This document shows, piece by piece, positions 4,943 to 13,182 of a stretch of 14,427 nucleotides of DNA. The DNA lies in the NCBI GenBank assembly GCA_018065225.1, contig JAGHTS010000063.1:1-14427 (forward strand), written 5' to 3'. This DNA comes from Candidatus Phascolarctobacterium caballi (GTDB taxonomy: Bacteria; Bacillota; Negativicutes; Acidaminococcales; Acidaminococcaceae). The notes below the pieces were generated by a model that saw nothing but the letters and a program-made list of their open reading frames with translations, was not told the DNA's origin and searched no databases. Positions within the stretch are counted from its first letter, which is position 1; every line of letters begins with the position of its first letter. A program made the position numbers and the translations under genes.

Positions 4943-6399
4943 ATAGAGTAATAGTCCTTCTTTTGATGGAAGATTTGTGCCTGAAAGACCTGAAAACTGG
5001 CACCTGTTTTCCAAGCGTCAGCAGGCAGTCCCGCTTTTAAAGATAACTGGGTCAGCATGGTGGGAATATCCCAACCTTGCTCTGTTGCCACTTGTGGCAG
5101 GAACACAGCACTGTGACCGTCTTTTTGCAAAATAACCCCGTCACGGCCAATGACAATGTCATGATAACTGTCAATGGGAGTGGGAACGGACAATACGGAA
5201 ACTTCTATATCCAAACTGCCAAATTCTTCTGCCCGTACAGGATTGAAACGGGTGTCATGCAAGGCTGCACTGATTGCCCTGTCATAGACCACATTCAGCA
5301 CAGGACGGTTGGCGATAATTTCGCCTATACAACCACGCAGTTGCCCGTGTTTGTTCAATGTTACAAAGGCGCCGCAAGGTTTTTGCAGTTCTTCATAAAT
5401 GCTTTTTTCAATACTAAAATTGCCGGCGGCATCTTTACCGAACAGTGCAGTACGCAAACTGTATTCGGCAATTTTGGTTAAGGTTTCCCCTGCCTTGTCA
5501 GAAAGTTTGTTCATAAGGGGAATAGGTGCAGGTTTCAATTCTTTTAACGGTTCCTGCCAGTCCGCATTTATAGTGGCAGTGGTGTAACCCACCACGCTGT
5601 CCCAACTGCCTGTAGTGGTGGCAGAGGTATCATATTCAATCTTTTTGAACTGGGCTGTGGCAGGCAATGTCGCCAATACCAAGTGCATACAGGACGCCCC
5701 ACAAATGGTGGCACCTGTTCTGTGTAATTCTCTTGCCCAAATGTTGTTGTCATTTTGGCTAAAGAAATCAAACATTTCTGCATCCAATTTTGGCAGACGG
5801 GTTTCCACGTTGTCTGCAAAGGGTGTGTAACTGTAATTTTTGCCAAAGTGGGTAAAGTCAGTACTGATAACTATCAAAGTTTTGTTGTCCAACAGTTTGC
5901 GGAACTCTTTGGCAAAGTTGCCAAGCAATTCTGCATCATTGGCAGTAGCCATATCCCATTGCCCAACTAACAAGGCACCAACCTCACAATTTGGCAAATA
6001 GTGTTTTATCAAAGGCAACTGAATATCAATAGCATGTTCGTGGGTGTGTGCTTGGTCAACAAATTTTGCCCCGGGCAATTTGGATAACTGCTCATGTAGT
6101 GTTGTGCTGAATTTTACAACTCCAAAGGGAGTATCCACATCTTCTGCCGGTTGGACACTGAATGTTTTTGGCATATACACATGGTGGGTGGGGGCAAGGA
6201 TAATAACCTTGTCGTATTCATCCGCAGGAACTTGGGCAAGTGCCCGTGCCGCAATCGCACCTGAAAACACATAACCTGCATGAGGCAACATAATAACTGA
6301 CGGATGAGGCAATTTTTTGTTGGGGGTGAGCCCGATAATTTTGTTAATTTCTTCGGCAGAATTGGGATACCAACTGCCGGCAATTTTTGGTGTTCGCAT
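4939..6399 (-). CDS. MEMO1–AMMECR1 fusion (AmmeMemoRadiSam proteins B and A)
   Basis: This 486-aa protein has two domains. Residues 1–280 form a MEMO1/extradiol-dioxygenase-like domain: His40 (LPHAGY), His72 (LAPTHHV) and Cys233 (TICGAS) correspond to His49, His81 and Cys244 of human MEMO1, with a matching 32-residue step between the histidines. Residues about 305–486 form the AMMECR1 domain with its hallmark LRGCIG (354–359). Many genomes encode the halves separately; here they are one chain. The gene begins in a TGATG overlap with the radical SAM gene, with GGGAG seven bases upstream, and ends in overlap with the EamA gene. The AmmeMemoRadiSam triad is known only by co-occurrence and its chemistry is unresolved; a modification by the radical SAM partner is the general hypothesis. 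Confidence 0.93.
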   Translation of the reverse strand: MRTPKIAGSWYPNSAEEINKIIGLTPNKKLPHPSVIMLPHAGYVFSGAIAARALAQVPADEYDKVIILAPTHHVYMPKTFSVQPAEDVDTPFGVVKFSTTLHEQLSKLPGAKFVDQAHTHEHAIDIQLPLIKHYLPNCEVGALLVGQWDMATANDAELLGNFAKEFRKLLDNKTLIVISTDFTHFGKNYSYTPFADNVETRLPKLDAEMFDFFSQNDNNIWARELHRTGATICGASCMHLVLATLPATAQFKKIEYDTSATTTGSWDSVVGYTTATINADWQEPLKELKPAPIPLMNKLSDKAGETLTKIAEYSLRTALFGKDAAGNFSIEKSIYEELQKPCGAFVTLNKHGQLRGCIGEIIANRPVLNVVYDRAISAALHDTRFNPVRAEEFGSLDIEVSVLSVPTPIDSYHDIVIGRDGVILQKDGHSAVFLPQVATEQGWDIPTMLTQLSLKAGLPADAWKTGASFQVFQAQIFHQKKDYYSI

Positions 6400-7394
6400 C
6401 AAAATCTCCCATAGATTGCTGTGCCACATTGTGGACAACAACCGTTCTTAATAATATTTTTTGTGATTTGGTAACCTTTGCGGACGATAAGCGGTGTGCC
6501 ACAATGGGGGCAAACTGTAGTTTCGTCTTCCGCAGTGTTACCGCAATACACATATTTTAAGCCATGTTCTTTGGCTATTTTGGCAGCTAAATGTAAAGTT
6601 GTTTCAGGTGTGGGCGGTCTGTCCGTCATTTGATACTGGGGGAAGAAACGGGAAAAATGAACAGGTATATCAACACCTAAATCTTGGGCAATAAATTTGC
6701 ACCAGTCCTGAAAATCTTGTTCTGTATCATTAAAGTCAGGTATAACTAAATTTGTAACTTCCAATACTATATTTGCTTTGGCAAACATTTTTAAGGAATT
6801 TAGTACCGGTTGCAAATGAATACCGGAGTTTTCCAAATATTTACTTTCGGACATACTTTTTAAATCAATGTTGGCAGCATCCAAATAAGGAAGTAATTCT
6901 GCTAAGGGTTTGGGGTTGATATATCCTGCACTGACCAACACATTTTTGAACCCTGCTTCGTGGATGGCTTTGGCACAATCCAACACATATTCATAGGAAA
7001 CCAATGGCTCGGTGTAGGTGTACGCCACCGCCTGCACATTGTTTTTTTGCAACCATTCCACCAACATTTGCGGTGTGACATTTTGACTGGGAATATCCAA
7101 AGGCGACACTTGGGAAATGGATGCGTTCTGGCAATTTTTGCAGTGCAGGTTACATCCCGCCATACCCAAAGACAATACCGCCTGACCGGGGAAAAAGTGA
7201 AACAGGGGTTTCTTTTCCATTGGGTCAAGAGCAACGGAACAGGGGGCATTGTATGCCAAAGGAACAATTTTCCCGTTTTCGTTACGACGTGAACGGCAGT
7301 TCCCGATTTGCCCTTCTGCCAAGCGGCAGGCACGGGGACAAATGGGGCAGACAGCCACGTTTTCAGTTGTACTGAAACAAATATTACTACTCAT
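6399..7394 (-). CDS. AmmeMemoRadiSam system radical SAM enzyme
   Basis: This 331-aa protein has the CxxxCxxC motif for the [4Fe-4S]-SAM cluster at Cys81, Cys85 and Cys88 (GCNLHCKNCQN), within a PFL-activase-like core that includes YTYTEPL and the strand ANIDLKS. An N-terminal cysteine set (CPICPRAC, residues 16–23, with Cys33) and a C-terminal zinc ribbon (CPHC 295–298, CPQC 320–323) flank the core, the layout of the AmmeMemoRadiSam family. The start ATG overlaps the end of the yitT-like gene by 8 bp, with only a weak ribosome site, pointing to translational coupling. Upstream codons in the same frame lack an ATG or a good Shine-Dalgarno. Substrate and product are unknown. Confidence 0.9.
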   Translation of the reverse strand: MSSNICFSTTENVAVCPICPRACRLAEGQIGNCRSRRNENGKIVPLAYNAPCSVALDPMEKKPLFHFFPGQAVLSLGMAGCNLHCKNCQNASISQVSPLDIPSQNVTPQMLVEWLQKNNVQAVAYTYTEPLVSYEYVLDCAKAIHEAGFKNVLVSAGYINPKPLAELLPYLDAANIDLKSMSESKYLENSGIHLQPVLNSLKMFAKANIVLEVTNLVIPDFNDTEQDFQDWCKFIAQDLGVDIPVHFSRFFPQYQMTDRPPTPETTLHLAAKIAKEHGLKYVYCGNTAEDETTVCPHCGTPLIVRKGYQITKNIIKNGCCPQCGTAIYGRF

Positions 7395-8277
7395 TATTAT
7401 TACCCGGACTGATTTCTTTTTTAGGACGGATATCTGCTTGCAAGGTGAAACCCTTGCCATACACATCATTGATATCGTGCATAGTCATAAACGCCTGTGG
7501 GTCAATCCCTTTAACGATTCTGCGTATTTCTGCGGTTTGGGTCAGACGGGCAATACACATCACCACTTTGCGGTGTTGGTGGGTGTATGCACCCTCACCA
7601 TAAAAAAAGGTAACGCCCCGCCCCACAATTTTAATAATGGCTTCAGCAATTTCGTCTGCGTGGTCGCTGATAATCATAATGTTTTTCTTAAAATCAAATC
7701 CAATCACAAACGCATTGCAGACCTTTGCCGAAACAAAAAATGCAATGGCAGTATAAATAACCGGTTCCAACCCTGTGACAAAACTTCCCAAAATCAAAAT
7801 AACAAGGTTAATCAAAAAACCTGTGGTAGCCATAGGAATGGCAAATTTGCGGTTGACCAAAGTACAAATAATATCACCGCCACCGCTGGAAGAATCCATA
7901 CGGTAGATTAAGGCGCTGCCGATACCGCACAAAACACCGCCTGCCAAACAGTTCAGCAACATTTCCTGCAAAGGCGGTTGTAAAAAGGCAAAGTAGTCCG
8001 TCAACACAGAAAAGATAATCATGGTAAAAGTGGCATACGCTACATAGGTCTTACTGACTTTAAAATAGGCATAAGCAAAAATAGGTATGTTGCAGGCAAT
8101 GGTGGCAATACCAATGGGAATGCCCGTTATATAATAAATCAGCATACCAAAACCGCTGGTGCCTCCGTTTAACAAATGGCTGGGAACATAAAACCAGTTT
8201 GTTGCCAATGCCATAAGCAAGGAGCCGACAGTCAGCACTATTAATTTGTAAATAACATCTTTATTAATATATTTCAT
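7387..8277 (-). CDS. YitT-family membrane protein (DUF161/DUF2179)
   Basis: This 296-aa protein has an N-terminal membrane domain of about five or six helices (residues 10–195) carrying the family motifs LNGGTSG (36–42) and DSSSGGGDI (128–136). A soluble C-terminal DUF2179 domain (about 200–285) carries GRGVTFFYGEGAY and the DINDVYGKGF segment. YitT proteins are inner-membrane proteins without an established substrate. ATG 8277 is chosen for AGGAG nine bases upstream (8287–8291 on the plus numbering). It is the first gene of a four-gene minus-strand operon with the AmmeMemoRadiSam genes, which may be coincidental or may reflect a shared membrane or metal theme. It is divergent from ispE across a 140-bp region containing a candidate PurR box. 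Confidence 0.9.
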   Translation of the reverse strand: MKYINKDVIYKLIVLTVGSLLMALATNWFYVPSHLLNGGTSGFGMLIYYITGIPIGIATIACNIPIFAYAYFKVSKTYVAYATFTMIIFSVLTDYFAFLQPPLQEMLLNCLAGGVLCGIGSALIYRMDSSSGGGDIICTLVNRKFAIPMATTGFLINLVILILGSFVTGLEPVIYTAIAFFVSAKVCNAFVIGFDFKKNIMIISDHADEIAEAIIKIVGRGVTFFYGEGAYTHQHRKVVMCIARLTQTAEIRRIVKGIDPQAFMTMHDINDVYGKGFTLQADIRPKKEISPGNNNE

Positions 8278-8301
8278 TCTATATTTCTCCTGTAACACTA
8301 T

Positions 8302-8330
8302 ATTTAACTACATTATATTTTATTTTGCAA
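8302..8330 (-). promoter_or_regulatory. Candidate promoter of the yitT–AmmeMemoRadiSam operon
   Basis: On the minus strand TTGCAA (8330–8325) and TTAAAT (8307–8302) are 17 bp apart. A TATAAT nearby (8319–8314) lacks a well-placed -35. Start of transcription would fall a little before the AGGAG ribosome site. Confidence 0.4.
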
Positions 8331-8351
8331 GTTTGGGTGACAAAAACCAGT

Positions 8352-8380
8352 TTTACAGAACCCGAAAGAACATTTAATAA
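8352..8380 (+). promoter_or_regulatory. Candidate upstream promoter of ispE
   Basis: TTTACA (8352–8357) and TAATAA (8375–8380), 17 bp apart, would give a leader of about 30 nt lacking any Shine-Dalgarno. It is an alternative or addition to the promoter at 8383–8411. Confidence 0.4.
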
Positions 8381-8402
8381 AATTGCCGAATGTTCGGGAT
8401 TG
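8357..8402. promoter_or_regulatory. Candidate PurR box pair over the ispE promoter
   Basis: The minus strand at 8402–8389 reads CAATCCCGAACATT, which fits 12 of 14 positions of the B. subtilis PurR box pattern AAWWWCCGAACWWT, including the full CCGAAC core. An inverted, weaker half is at 8357–8370 on the plus strand (CCGAA core, 9 of 14). The gap of 18 bp is close to the 16–17 bp of known paired boxes. The strong half lies over the -35 and spacer of the ispE promoter. purR is the third gene downstream, so autoregulation is likely. Confidence 0.6.
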
Positions 8403-8411
8403 TGCTAAAAT
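8383..8411 (+). promoter_or_regulatory. Extended -10 promoter at the ispE start
   Basis: TTGCCG (8383–8388), 17 bp, then TAAAAT (8406–8411) preceded by TGC, an extended -10. Transcription should begin about seven bases past the -10, that is at or beside ATG 8418. No ribosome site is present upstream, so the mRNA may be leaderless. Confidence 0.55.
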
Positions 8412-8417
8412 TAAAAA

Positions 8418-9224
8418 ATGATTACAGAAAATGCTTATGCCAAAATAAATCTAAAATTAGCCATTACGGGTAAAAGACAGGACGGGTATCATGCAGTGGA
8501 TATGCTTATGCAGACAGTGGCTTTGCATGATAAGGTTACATTACTGAAAACTGTTGATTACGGGATTTGGATTGAAAGCAATTTCCCTGAATTGGATAAT
8601 CCGTCCAATTTGGCATATCGGGCGGCAAAACTTTTGGCGGAACGGTATAATATTCGTCCCCAACTGAAAATTGTTATTGAAAAAAACATTTTTATTGCCG
8701 CAGGTTTGGCAGGCGGCAGCAGTGATGCGGCGGCGGTTTTGCGTGGGTGTAACCGTTTGTGGGACTTGCGGTTGTCCAACCATGATTTGGAAAAAATAGG
8801 AGCAGAACTTGGCAGTGATATTCCTTTTTTGATTGAGGGCGGGACTGCCCGTGCCACAGGCAGGGGCGAAATTCTAACTCCTTTGCATTCCGCAGAAACC
8901 TGTTGGGTTGTTTTGGCAAAACCGAAAAATATTGATATCAGTACCAAGTGGGCATATACAGAATTTGACAAAGTGCCAAAAGATAAGTTGGCTGATGCAC
9001 CACAAAATAATTTGGAATTAGTAGTATTTGAAAAATATCCTGTATTACAGGAAATGAAAATAAATGCCATTGAAAAAGGGGCGGAGCTTGCCATGATGAG
9101 CGGCAGCGGGCCAACTTTGTTTGCGTTGTGTAAAAATACTGACAAGGCCGCAGTCATTGCCGAAGCATTAAAACAATATGATACACAGGTTGTGGTTACA
9201 AAATTTATGGAAAGGACAAAATGA
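8418..9224 (+). CDS. ispE: 4-diphosphocytidyl-2-C-methyl-D-erythritol kinase
   Basis: IspE phosphorylates CDP-methylerythritol at the 2-hydroxyl with ATP, in the non-mevalonate (MEP) route to isoprenoids, in the cytoplasm. The 268-aa chain is slightly shorter than the E. coli enzyme (283). The GHMP ATP loop is IAAGLAGGSSDAA (93–105), Lys9 (AKINL) and Asp134 (LGSDIPF) are the catalytic pair, and SGSGPTLF near the C terminus completes the fold. The start is fixed by AYAKINLKL near the N terminus; no Shine-Dalgarno precedes it. It heads the ispE–gntR–purR–glmU group, with one base between its stop and the regulator's ATG. Confidence 0.95.
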   Translation: MITENAYAKINLKLAITGKRQDGYHAVDMLMQTVALHDKVTLLKTVDYGIWIESNFPELDNPSNLAYRAAKLLAERYNIRPQLKIVIEKNIFIAAGLAGGSSDAAAVLRGCNRLWDLRLSNHDLEKIGAELGSDIPFLIEGGTARATGRGEILTPLHSAETCWVVLAKPKNIDISTKWAYTEFDKVPKDKLADAPQNNLELVVFEKYPVLQEMKINAIEKGAELAMMSGSGPTLFALCKNTDKAAVIAEALKQYDTQVVVTKFMERTK

Positions 9225-9225
9225 G

Positions 9226-9900
9226 ATGCAAGGACATTTACAGCCAATAGATTTGAACAGCCGTTTGCCATTACGGGAGTTGGTTTGCAATACAATCCGT
9301 AAAGCCATCGCCGAAGGCATTTTACGTCCAGGAGCAAGGTTAATGGAAATTCAATTAGCAGAAGAATTGGGAATCAGCAGAACTCCCGTGCGGGAAGCAA
9401 TCCGTAAATTGGAATTGGAAGGCATTGTGGCAATGATGCCGCGTCGGGGTGCTTATGTAGCTGATATTTCCTTAAAAGATATTACTGAAATTTATGAAGT
9501 GCGGATTTCTTTGGATATGTTGGCTGCCAGTTTGGCGGCAGAGCGTATCAATGATGACGAACTGGAGGAGATGAACCGTCAGTTATTGTTGACCATGCAA
9601 TATGCAACAAACAAAGATATGGAAAAAATTGTTGCCTGTGATTCAATATTTCACGATGTATTGTACAGGGCGGCAAGAAATGAGCGTTTGGTAAATATTA
9701 TCAGTAATCTGCGTGACCAGTTAACCAATTTGCGTGGACGCAGTATGAGCCAGCCGGGGCGTTTGGTGGAAACTATGCAAGAACATAGGGCGTTGTTGGA
9801 TGCCATTGCCAGCCGGGACCCTGAGGTGGCAGCCAATGCGGCACGGGTACATATTGAAAATGCCGAAAAAACATTAATGGAAAGTTTGAATAAAAAATAA
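9226..9900 (+). CDS. GntR-family regulator, FadR/FCD subgroup
   Basis: This 224-aa protein has a winged helix at about residues 14–80, with the GntR signature LAEELGISRTPVREAIRKLELEG (44–66, overlapping), and a helical FCD effector domain from about 85. Asp139, His143, His187 and His209 fit the metal site seen in FCD proteins, which bind small organic acids or similar ligands. ATG 9226 follows the ispE stop by one base, with AAAGGA nine bases upstream. FCD regulators often control carbon or acid catabolism, but no such genes are here, so the target is unknown. Its place between ispE and purR suggests a stable local insertion. Confidence 0.9.
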   Translation: MQGHLQPIDLNSRLPLRELVCNTIRKAIAEGILRPGARLMEIQLAEELGISRTPVREAIRKLELEGIVAMMPRRGAYVADISLKDITEIYEVRISLDMLAASLAAERINDDELEEMNRQLLLTMQYATNKDMEKIVACDSIFHDVLYRAARNERLVNIISNLRDQLTNLRGRSMSQPGRLVETMQEHRALLDAIASRDPEVAANAARVHIENAEKTLMESLNKK

Positions 9901-9929
9901 ATTTGCAGCAATAGTGAGAGGATAAAATT

Positions 9930-10736
9930 ATGAACAGAATAAAAAGAATTGAACGTATTATCGCCATGACAAAAATTCTTATAGACAATCCCCATTATCT
10001 TTTTTCATTCAGGTACTTTTGTGAGAAATTTCAAATTGCCAAATCAACTTTAAGTGAAGATGTGTCTGCGATAAAAAACAGCATGGACACTTTTGGGATA
10101 GGCAAAGTTGAAACTTTGGCAGGTGCTGCAGGTGGAGTGCGGTTTGTGCCGGGTAGTAATGATGAGGAAGACCAAAAATTTTTGGTGGAATTGGCACACA
10201 AATTAAGTACTCCCGACAGAATTTTGCCCGGTGGATTGTTGTACATGACAGATTTGTTGTGTGACCCGCAAATCGTTTCCCGTTTGGGAGAAATTTTTAT
10301 GAAAAAAATGTATGATTTACGTCCTGATTGTATTATGACGGTGGAAACACGGGGAATTCCTTTGGCGTTACTGGTGGCACGTGCCTTTAATGTTCCTTTG
10401 GTAATGGCAAGACATGGTTCGTCTGTAACAGAGGGTTCGTCAGTAAATATAAATTATGTCAGCGGCACCACAAAAACTATTCAGACAATGACCATGCCAA
10501 AACGTTCTTTGCACGCAGGTGAAAGAGTTTTGATAATTGACGATTTAATGAAAGGTGGCGGTACTGCTCACGGTATGGTAAAACTGGTGGAAGAACTGGG
10601 GGCGGTAGTTGTGGGTAAAGCATTTCTTATTGAAGCCGCAGAACCTCAAGATAAAATTATTGCTGATTATACTGCATTGTTGCGTTTGTATAAAATTGAT
10701 GAAGCAAATATGAAAATTGATATTAAACCAAATTGA
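9930..10736 (+). CDS. purR: Purine operon repressor PurR (Bacillus type)
   Basis: This 268-aa protein joins an N-terminal winged helix (residues 1–75) to a phosphoribosyltransferase-fold domain. The PRPP-binding loop VLIIDDLMKGGGT (200–212) is clear and matches the B. subtilis PurR loop closely. The protein represses purine synthesis genes, and PRPP relieves binding. GAGAGGA lies 8 bases before the ATG. The operon contains a candidate PurR box in front of ispE, and prs lies two genes downstream, so regulator and source of effector are neighbours. The ridA/yabJ and spoVG genes that follow purR in B. subtilis are absent. Confidence 0.94.
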   Translation: MNRIKRIERIIAMTKILIDNPHYLFSFRYFCEKFQIAKSTLSEDVSAIKNSMDTFGIGKVETLAGAAGGVRFVPGSNDEEDQKFLVELAHKLSTPDRILPGGLLYMTDLLCDPQIVSRLGEIFMKKMYDLRPDCIMTVETRGIPLALLVARAFNVPLVMARHGSSVTEGSSVNINYVSGTTKTIQTMTMPKRSLHAGERVLIIDDLMKGGGTAHGMVKLVEELGAVVVGKAFLIEAAEPQDKIIADYTALLRLYKIDEANMKIDIKPN

Positions 10737-10765
10737 TATTTATCAAAAGTGAAAGGATATAGGTT

Positions 10766-12133
10766 ATGGAAACAGTAGCAATTATTTTGGCTGCGGGCAA
10801 AGGCACAAGAATGAAATCGTCATTGCCTAAGGTGTTACATAAAATTGGCGGCAAACCAATGGTGGAACATGTAATCTGTGCGGCTAAAGAAGCAGGAGCA
10901 GAGAAACAAATTGTGGTTATTGGTCATGGCGCAGAGGCAGTCCGTGAGCAAATCGGGGATGCGGTGGAGTTTGCTGTACAGGAGCCGCAACTGGGTACAG
11001 GCCATGCCGTAATGCAAACAGAAAAGATATTAAAAAATTTTCAAGGTACGGTATTAGTTTTGTGTGGCGATACCCCTTTATTAAATGGGGCAGAATTAGC
11101 CAAGTTTATTAAGATACATAAGCAAACAAAAGTTGGTGCCAGCGTGCTTACTACCAATTTAGATAATCCGTTTGGTTATGGCAGGATTATTCGTGACACC
11201 TCTGGAGATGTGGTTGGTATCGTAGAAGAAAAAGATGCGACGGCGGAACAAAAAGCAGTTAAAGAAATCAACACAGGCATTTATTGTTTGGAATGTCCGG
11301 AAATGTTCAATGTTTTGAAGGGACTGAGCAATAATAATGCACAAGGTGAATATTATTTAACAGATGTGTTGGGAAAATTACGTGACGCAGGTAAAAAAAT
11401 TGGAGCAGTTACTACAGATGATGCAGATATGGTTATGGGGATTAATTCCCGCCGGCAGTTAGCAGAAGCGGAGCAAGTTTTACGGCAACGCATTTTGAAC
11501 AAATGGATGGATGAGGGTGTAACAATTATGGACCCTGCCAGCACTTTTATAGAGGCAGACGTACAAATCGGCAATGACACAATTATCCACCCCTTTACTT
11601 GGTTGGAAGGCAAAACCCAAATAGGGTCTGATTGTGAAATCGGCCCCAATGCCCGTCTTACTAATGTTAAAGTTGGCACAGGCACACAACTGCAATTTAT
11701 TTATGCTCACGATTGTTCTGTGGGGGATAATGTTACAGCGGGACCTTTTGTACATTTGCGGCCGGATACGGAAATTGGCAATAAAGTTAAAATCGGTAAT
11801 TTTATAGAAGTTAAAAATTCTAAAGTAGGTGTTGGCTCCAAACTGCCACATTTAAGTTATATCGGTGATACAGATATGGGCGGTGGAGTGAATGTTGGTT
11901 GTGGGTCAATTATGGTGAATTATGACGGCAAAACCAAACATCGTACTATTGTGGAAGATGATGTATTTATTGGGTGCAACAGCAATTTGGTGGCACCAGT
12001 TAAATTGGGCAAGGGCTGTTTTATCGGTGCGGGCAGTACTATTACCAAAGATGTGCCGGAGGGGGCTTTGGCAGTTGCACGGGGAAAACAAACCAATATT
12101 GCCGATTGGGCGAAAAAATATTTCAAAGAGTAG
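10766..12133 (+). CDS. glmU: Bifunctional UDP-GlcNAc synthesis enzyme GlmU
   Basis: This 455-aa protein acetylates GlcN-1-phosphate and then transfers UMP to form UDP-GlcNAc, the precursor for peptidoglycan. The N-terminal pyrophosphorylase has LAAGKGTRMKSSLPKVLH (8–25) and CGDTPLL (100–106). From about residue 250 a left-handed beta-helix with hexapeptide repeats forms the acetyltransferase, with His362 matching E. coli His363 and HLSYIGD kept around it. The usual GAGTITCNYDG reads GCGSIMVNYDG here (378–388), a mild departure. GAAAGGA precedes the ATG by 9 bases. It follows purR by 29 bp in the same operon. Confidence 0.96.
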   Translation: METVAIILAAGKGTRMKSSLPKVLHKIGGKPMVEHVICAAKEAGAEKQIVVIGHGAEAVREQIGDAVEFAVQEPQLGTGHAVMQTEKILKNFQGTVLVLCGDTPLLNGAELAKFIKIHKQTKVGASVLTTNLDNPFGYGRIIRDTSGDVVGIVEEKDATAEQKAVKEINTGIYCLECPEMFNVLKGLSNNNAQGEYYLTDVLGKLRDAGKKIGAVTTDDADMVMGINSRRQLAEAEQVLRQRILNKWMDEGVTIMDPASTFIEADVQIGNDTIIHPFTWLEGKTQIGSDCEIGPNARLTNVKVGTGTQLQFIYAHDCSVGDNVTAGPFVHLRPDTEIGNKVKIGNFIEVKNSKVGVGSKLPHLSYIGDTDMGGGVNVGCGSIMVNYDGKTKHRTIVEDDVFIGCNSNLVAPVKLGKGCFIGAGSTITKDVPEGALAVARGKQTNIADWAKKYFKE

Positions 12134-12143
12134 TATTCATTAC

Positions 12144-12172
12144 TTGTTATGCAATCTGCGAAGTTGTATAAT
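12144..12172 (+). promoter_or_regulatory. Promoter of prs
   Basis: TTGTTA (12144–12149) and a perfect TATAAT (12167–12172) are 17 bp apart in the glmU–prs gap, placing transcription start about 30 nt before the ATG. No terminator separates glmU and prs, so readthrough from the operon may also reach prs. Confidence 0.75.
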
Positions 12173-12207
12173 ATTTTATGTTAAATTTTTAATTGGGGGA
12201 TTGAAAA

Positions 12208-13173
12208 ATGCTTAATGACAAAGAACGTTTTGCACTATTTACCGGTAATGCCAACCGTCCGTTGGCGGAAGAAATTGCGTCCTATTTGGGGACACAATTA
12301 GGTGATGCCACCATCAACCGTTTTAACAATGGTGAAATTCAAGTGATGATTAATGAATCCGTACGCGGTAAAGATGTTTTCATTGTTCAACCTACTTGCG
12401 GGCCTGTAGTGAATGATAATGTAATGGAATTGCTTATTATGGCAGATGCATTTAAACGTGCTTCTGCAAATAAAATTATTGCCATCATTCCATTTTATGG
12501 ATATGCCCGTCAGGACAGAAAAGCACGTGGACGTGAACCAATTACTGCAAAATTGATGGCAGATTTGTTAAGCGTCAGTGGTATTACAAGGGTTGTAACA
12601 GTAGATTTGCACGCAGCACAAATTCAAGGATTTTTTGATGTTCCATTTGACCATATGCCGGGCGCACCTACTTTAGCTAACTATATTAAAACCAAAAATT
12701 TGAAAGATTTGGTTATTGTTTCCCCTGATTTAGGCGGTGTACCACGTTCCCGCACCTTTGCAGAACGTTTGGATGCACCTTTGGCAATTATTGACAAGCG
12801 CCGTCCGCAACCCGGTGTGGCAGAAGTAATGAATTTGATTGGTGATATTAAAGGCAAGACTGCAGTATTGATTGATGATATGGTTGATACAGCAGGTTCT
12901 TTGTGTGAAGCGGCACGGGCATTGAAAAAGGCAGGAGCAACGGCAGTTTATGCTTGTTGTACCCACCCTGTTTTGACAGACCCGGCAGTAAGCCGTATTA
13001 AAGAAAGTGAAATTGAGGAATTGGTAGTAACAAATACTATTCCTGTTCCGCCACAAAAAATGTGTGATAAGATTAAAGTATTAACTATTGCACCAGTGTT
13101 GGCAGAAACAATCAGGGCGATTTATAATGACGGCAGTGTAAGTTCACTTTTCCGTTCTATCAACAAAAAATAA
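12208..13173 (+). CDS. prs: Ribose-phosphate pyrophosphokinase
   Basis: Prs makes PRPP from ribose-5-phosphate and ATP, feeding purine, pyrimidine, NAD, His and Trp synthesis. The 321-aa chain carries FYGYARQDRKARGREPITAK (96–115), catalytic-site DLHAAQIQGFF (133–143) and the PRPP loop VLIDDMVDTAGS (220–231). GGGGGA lies 7 bases before the ATG. It is downstream of glmU as in Bacillus, with its own promoter and a strong terminator. Its product is the expected effector of the PurR encoded upstream. Confidence 0.97.
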   Translation: MLNDKERFALFTGNANRPLAEEIASYLGTQLGDATINRFNNGEIQVMINESVRGKDVFIVQPTCGPVVNDNVMELLIMADAFKRASANKIIAIIPFYGYARQDRKARGREPITAKLMADLLSVSGITRVVTVDLHAAQIQGFFDVPFDHMPGAPTLANYIKTKNLKDLVIVSPDLGGVPRSRTFAERLDAPLAIIDKRRPQPGVAEVMNLIGDIKGKTAVLIDDMVDTAGSLCEAARALKKAGATAVYACCTHPVLTDPAVSRIKESEIEELVVTNTIPVPPQKMCDKIKVLTIAPVLAETIRAIYNDGSVSSLFRSINKK

Positions 13174-13182
13174 AATGTATTT

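Noticed and set aside
7249..7911. 220-codon plus-strand open frame
   Set aside because: It lies antisense to the radical SAM and YitT genes, both with clear family motifs, and has no ribosome site or recognisable domain.
8558..9337. 259-codon minus-strand open frame
   Set aside because: Antisense shadow of ispE and the GntR gene; no motif or ribosome site.
12150..12166. PurR box in the prs promoter
   Set aside because: AATCTGCGAAGTTG matches only 10 of 14 positions and lacks the CCGAAC core.
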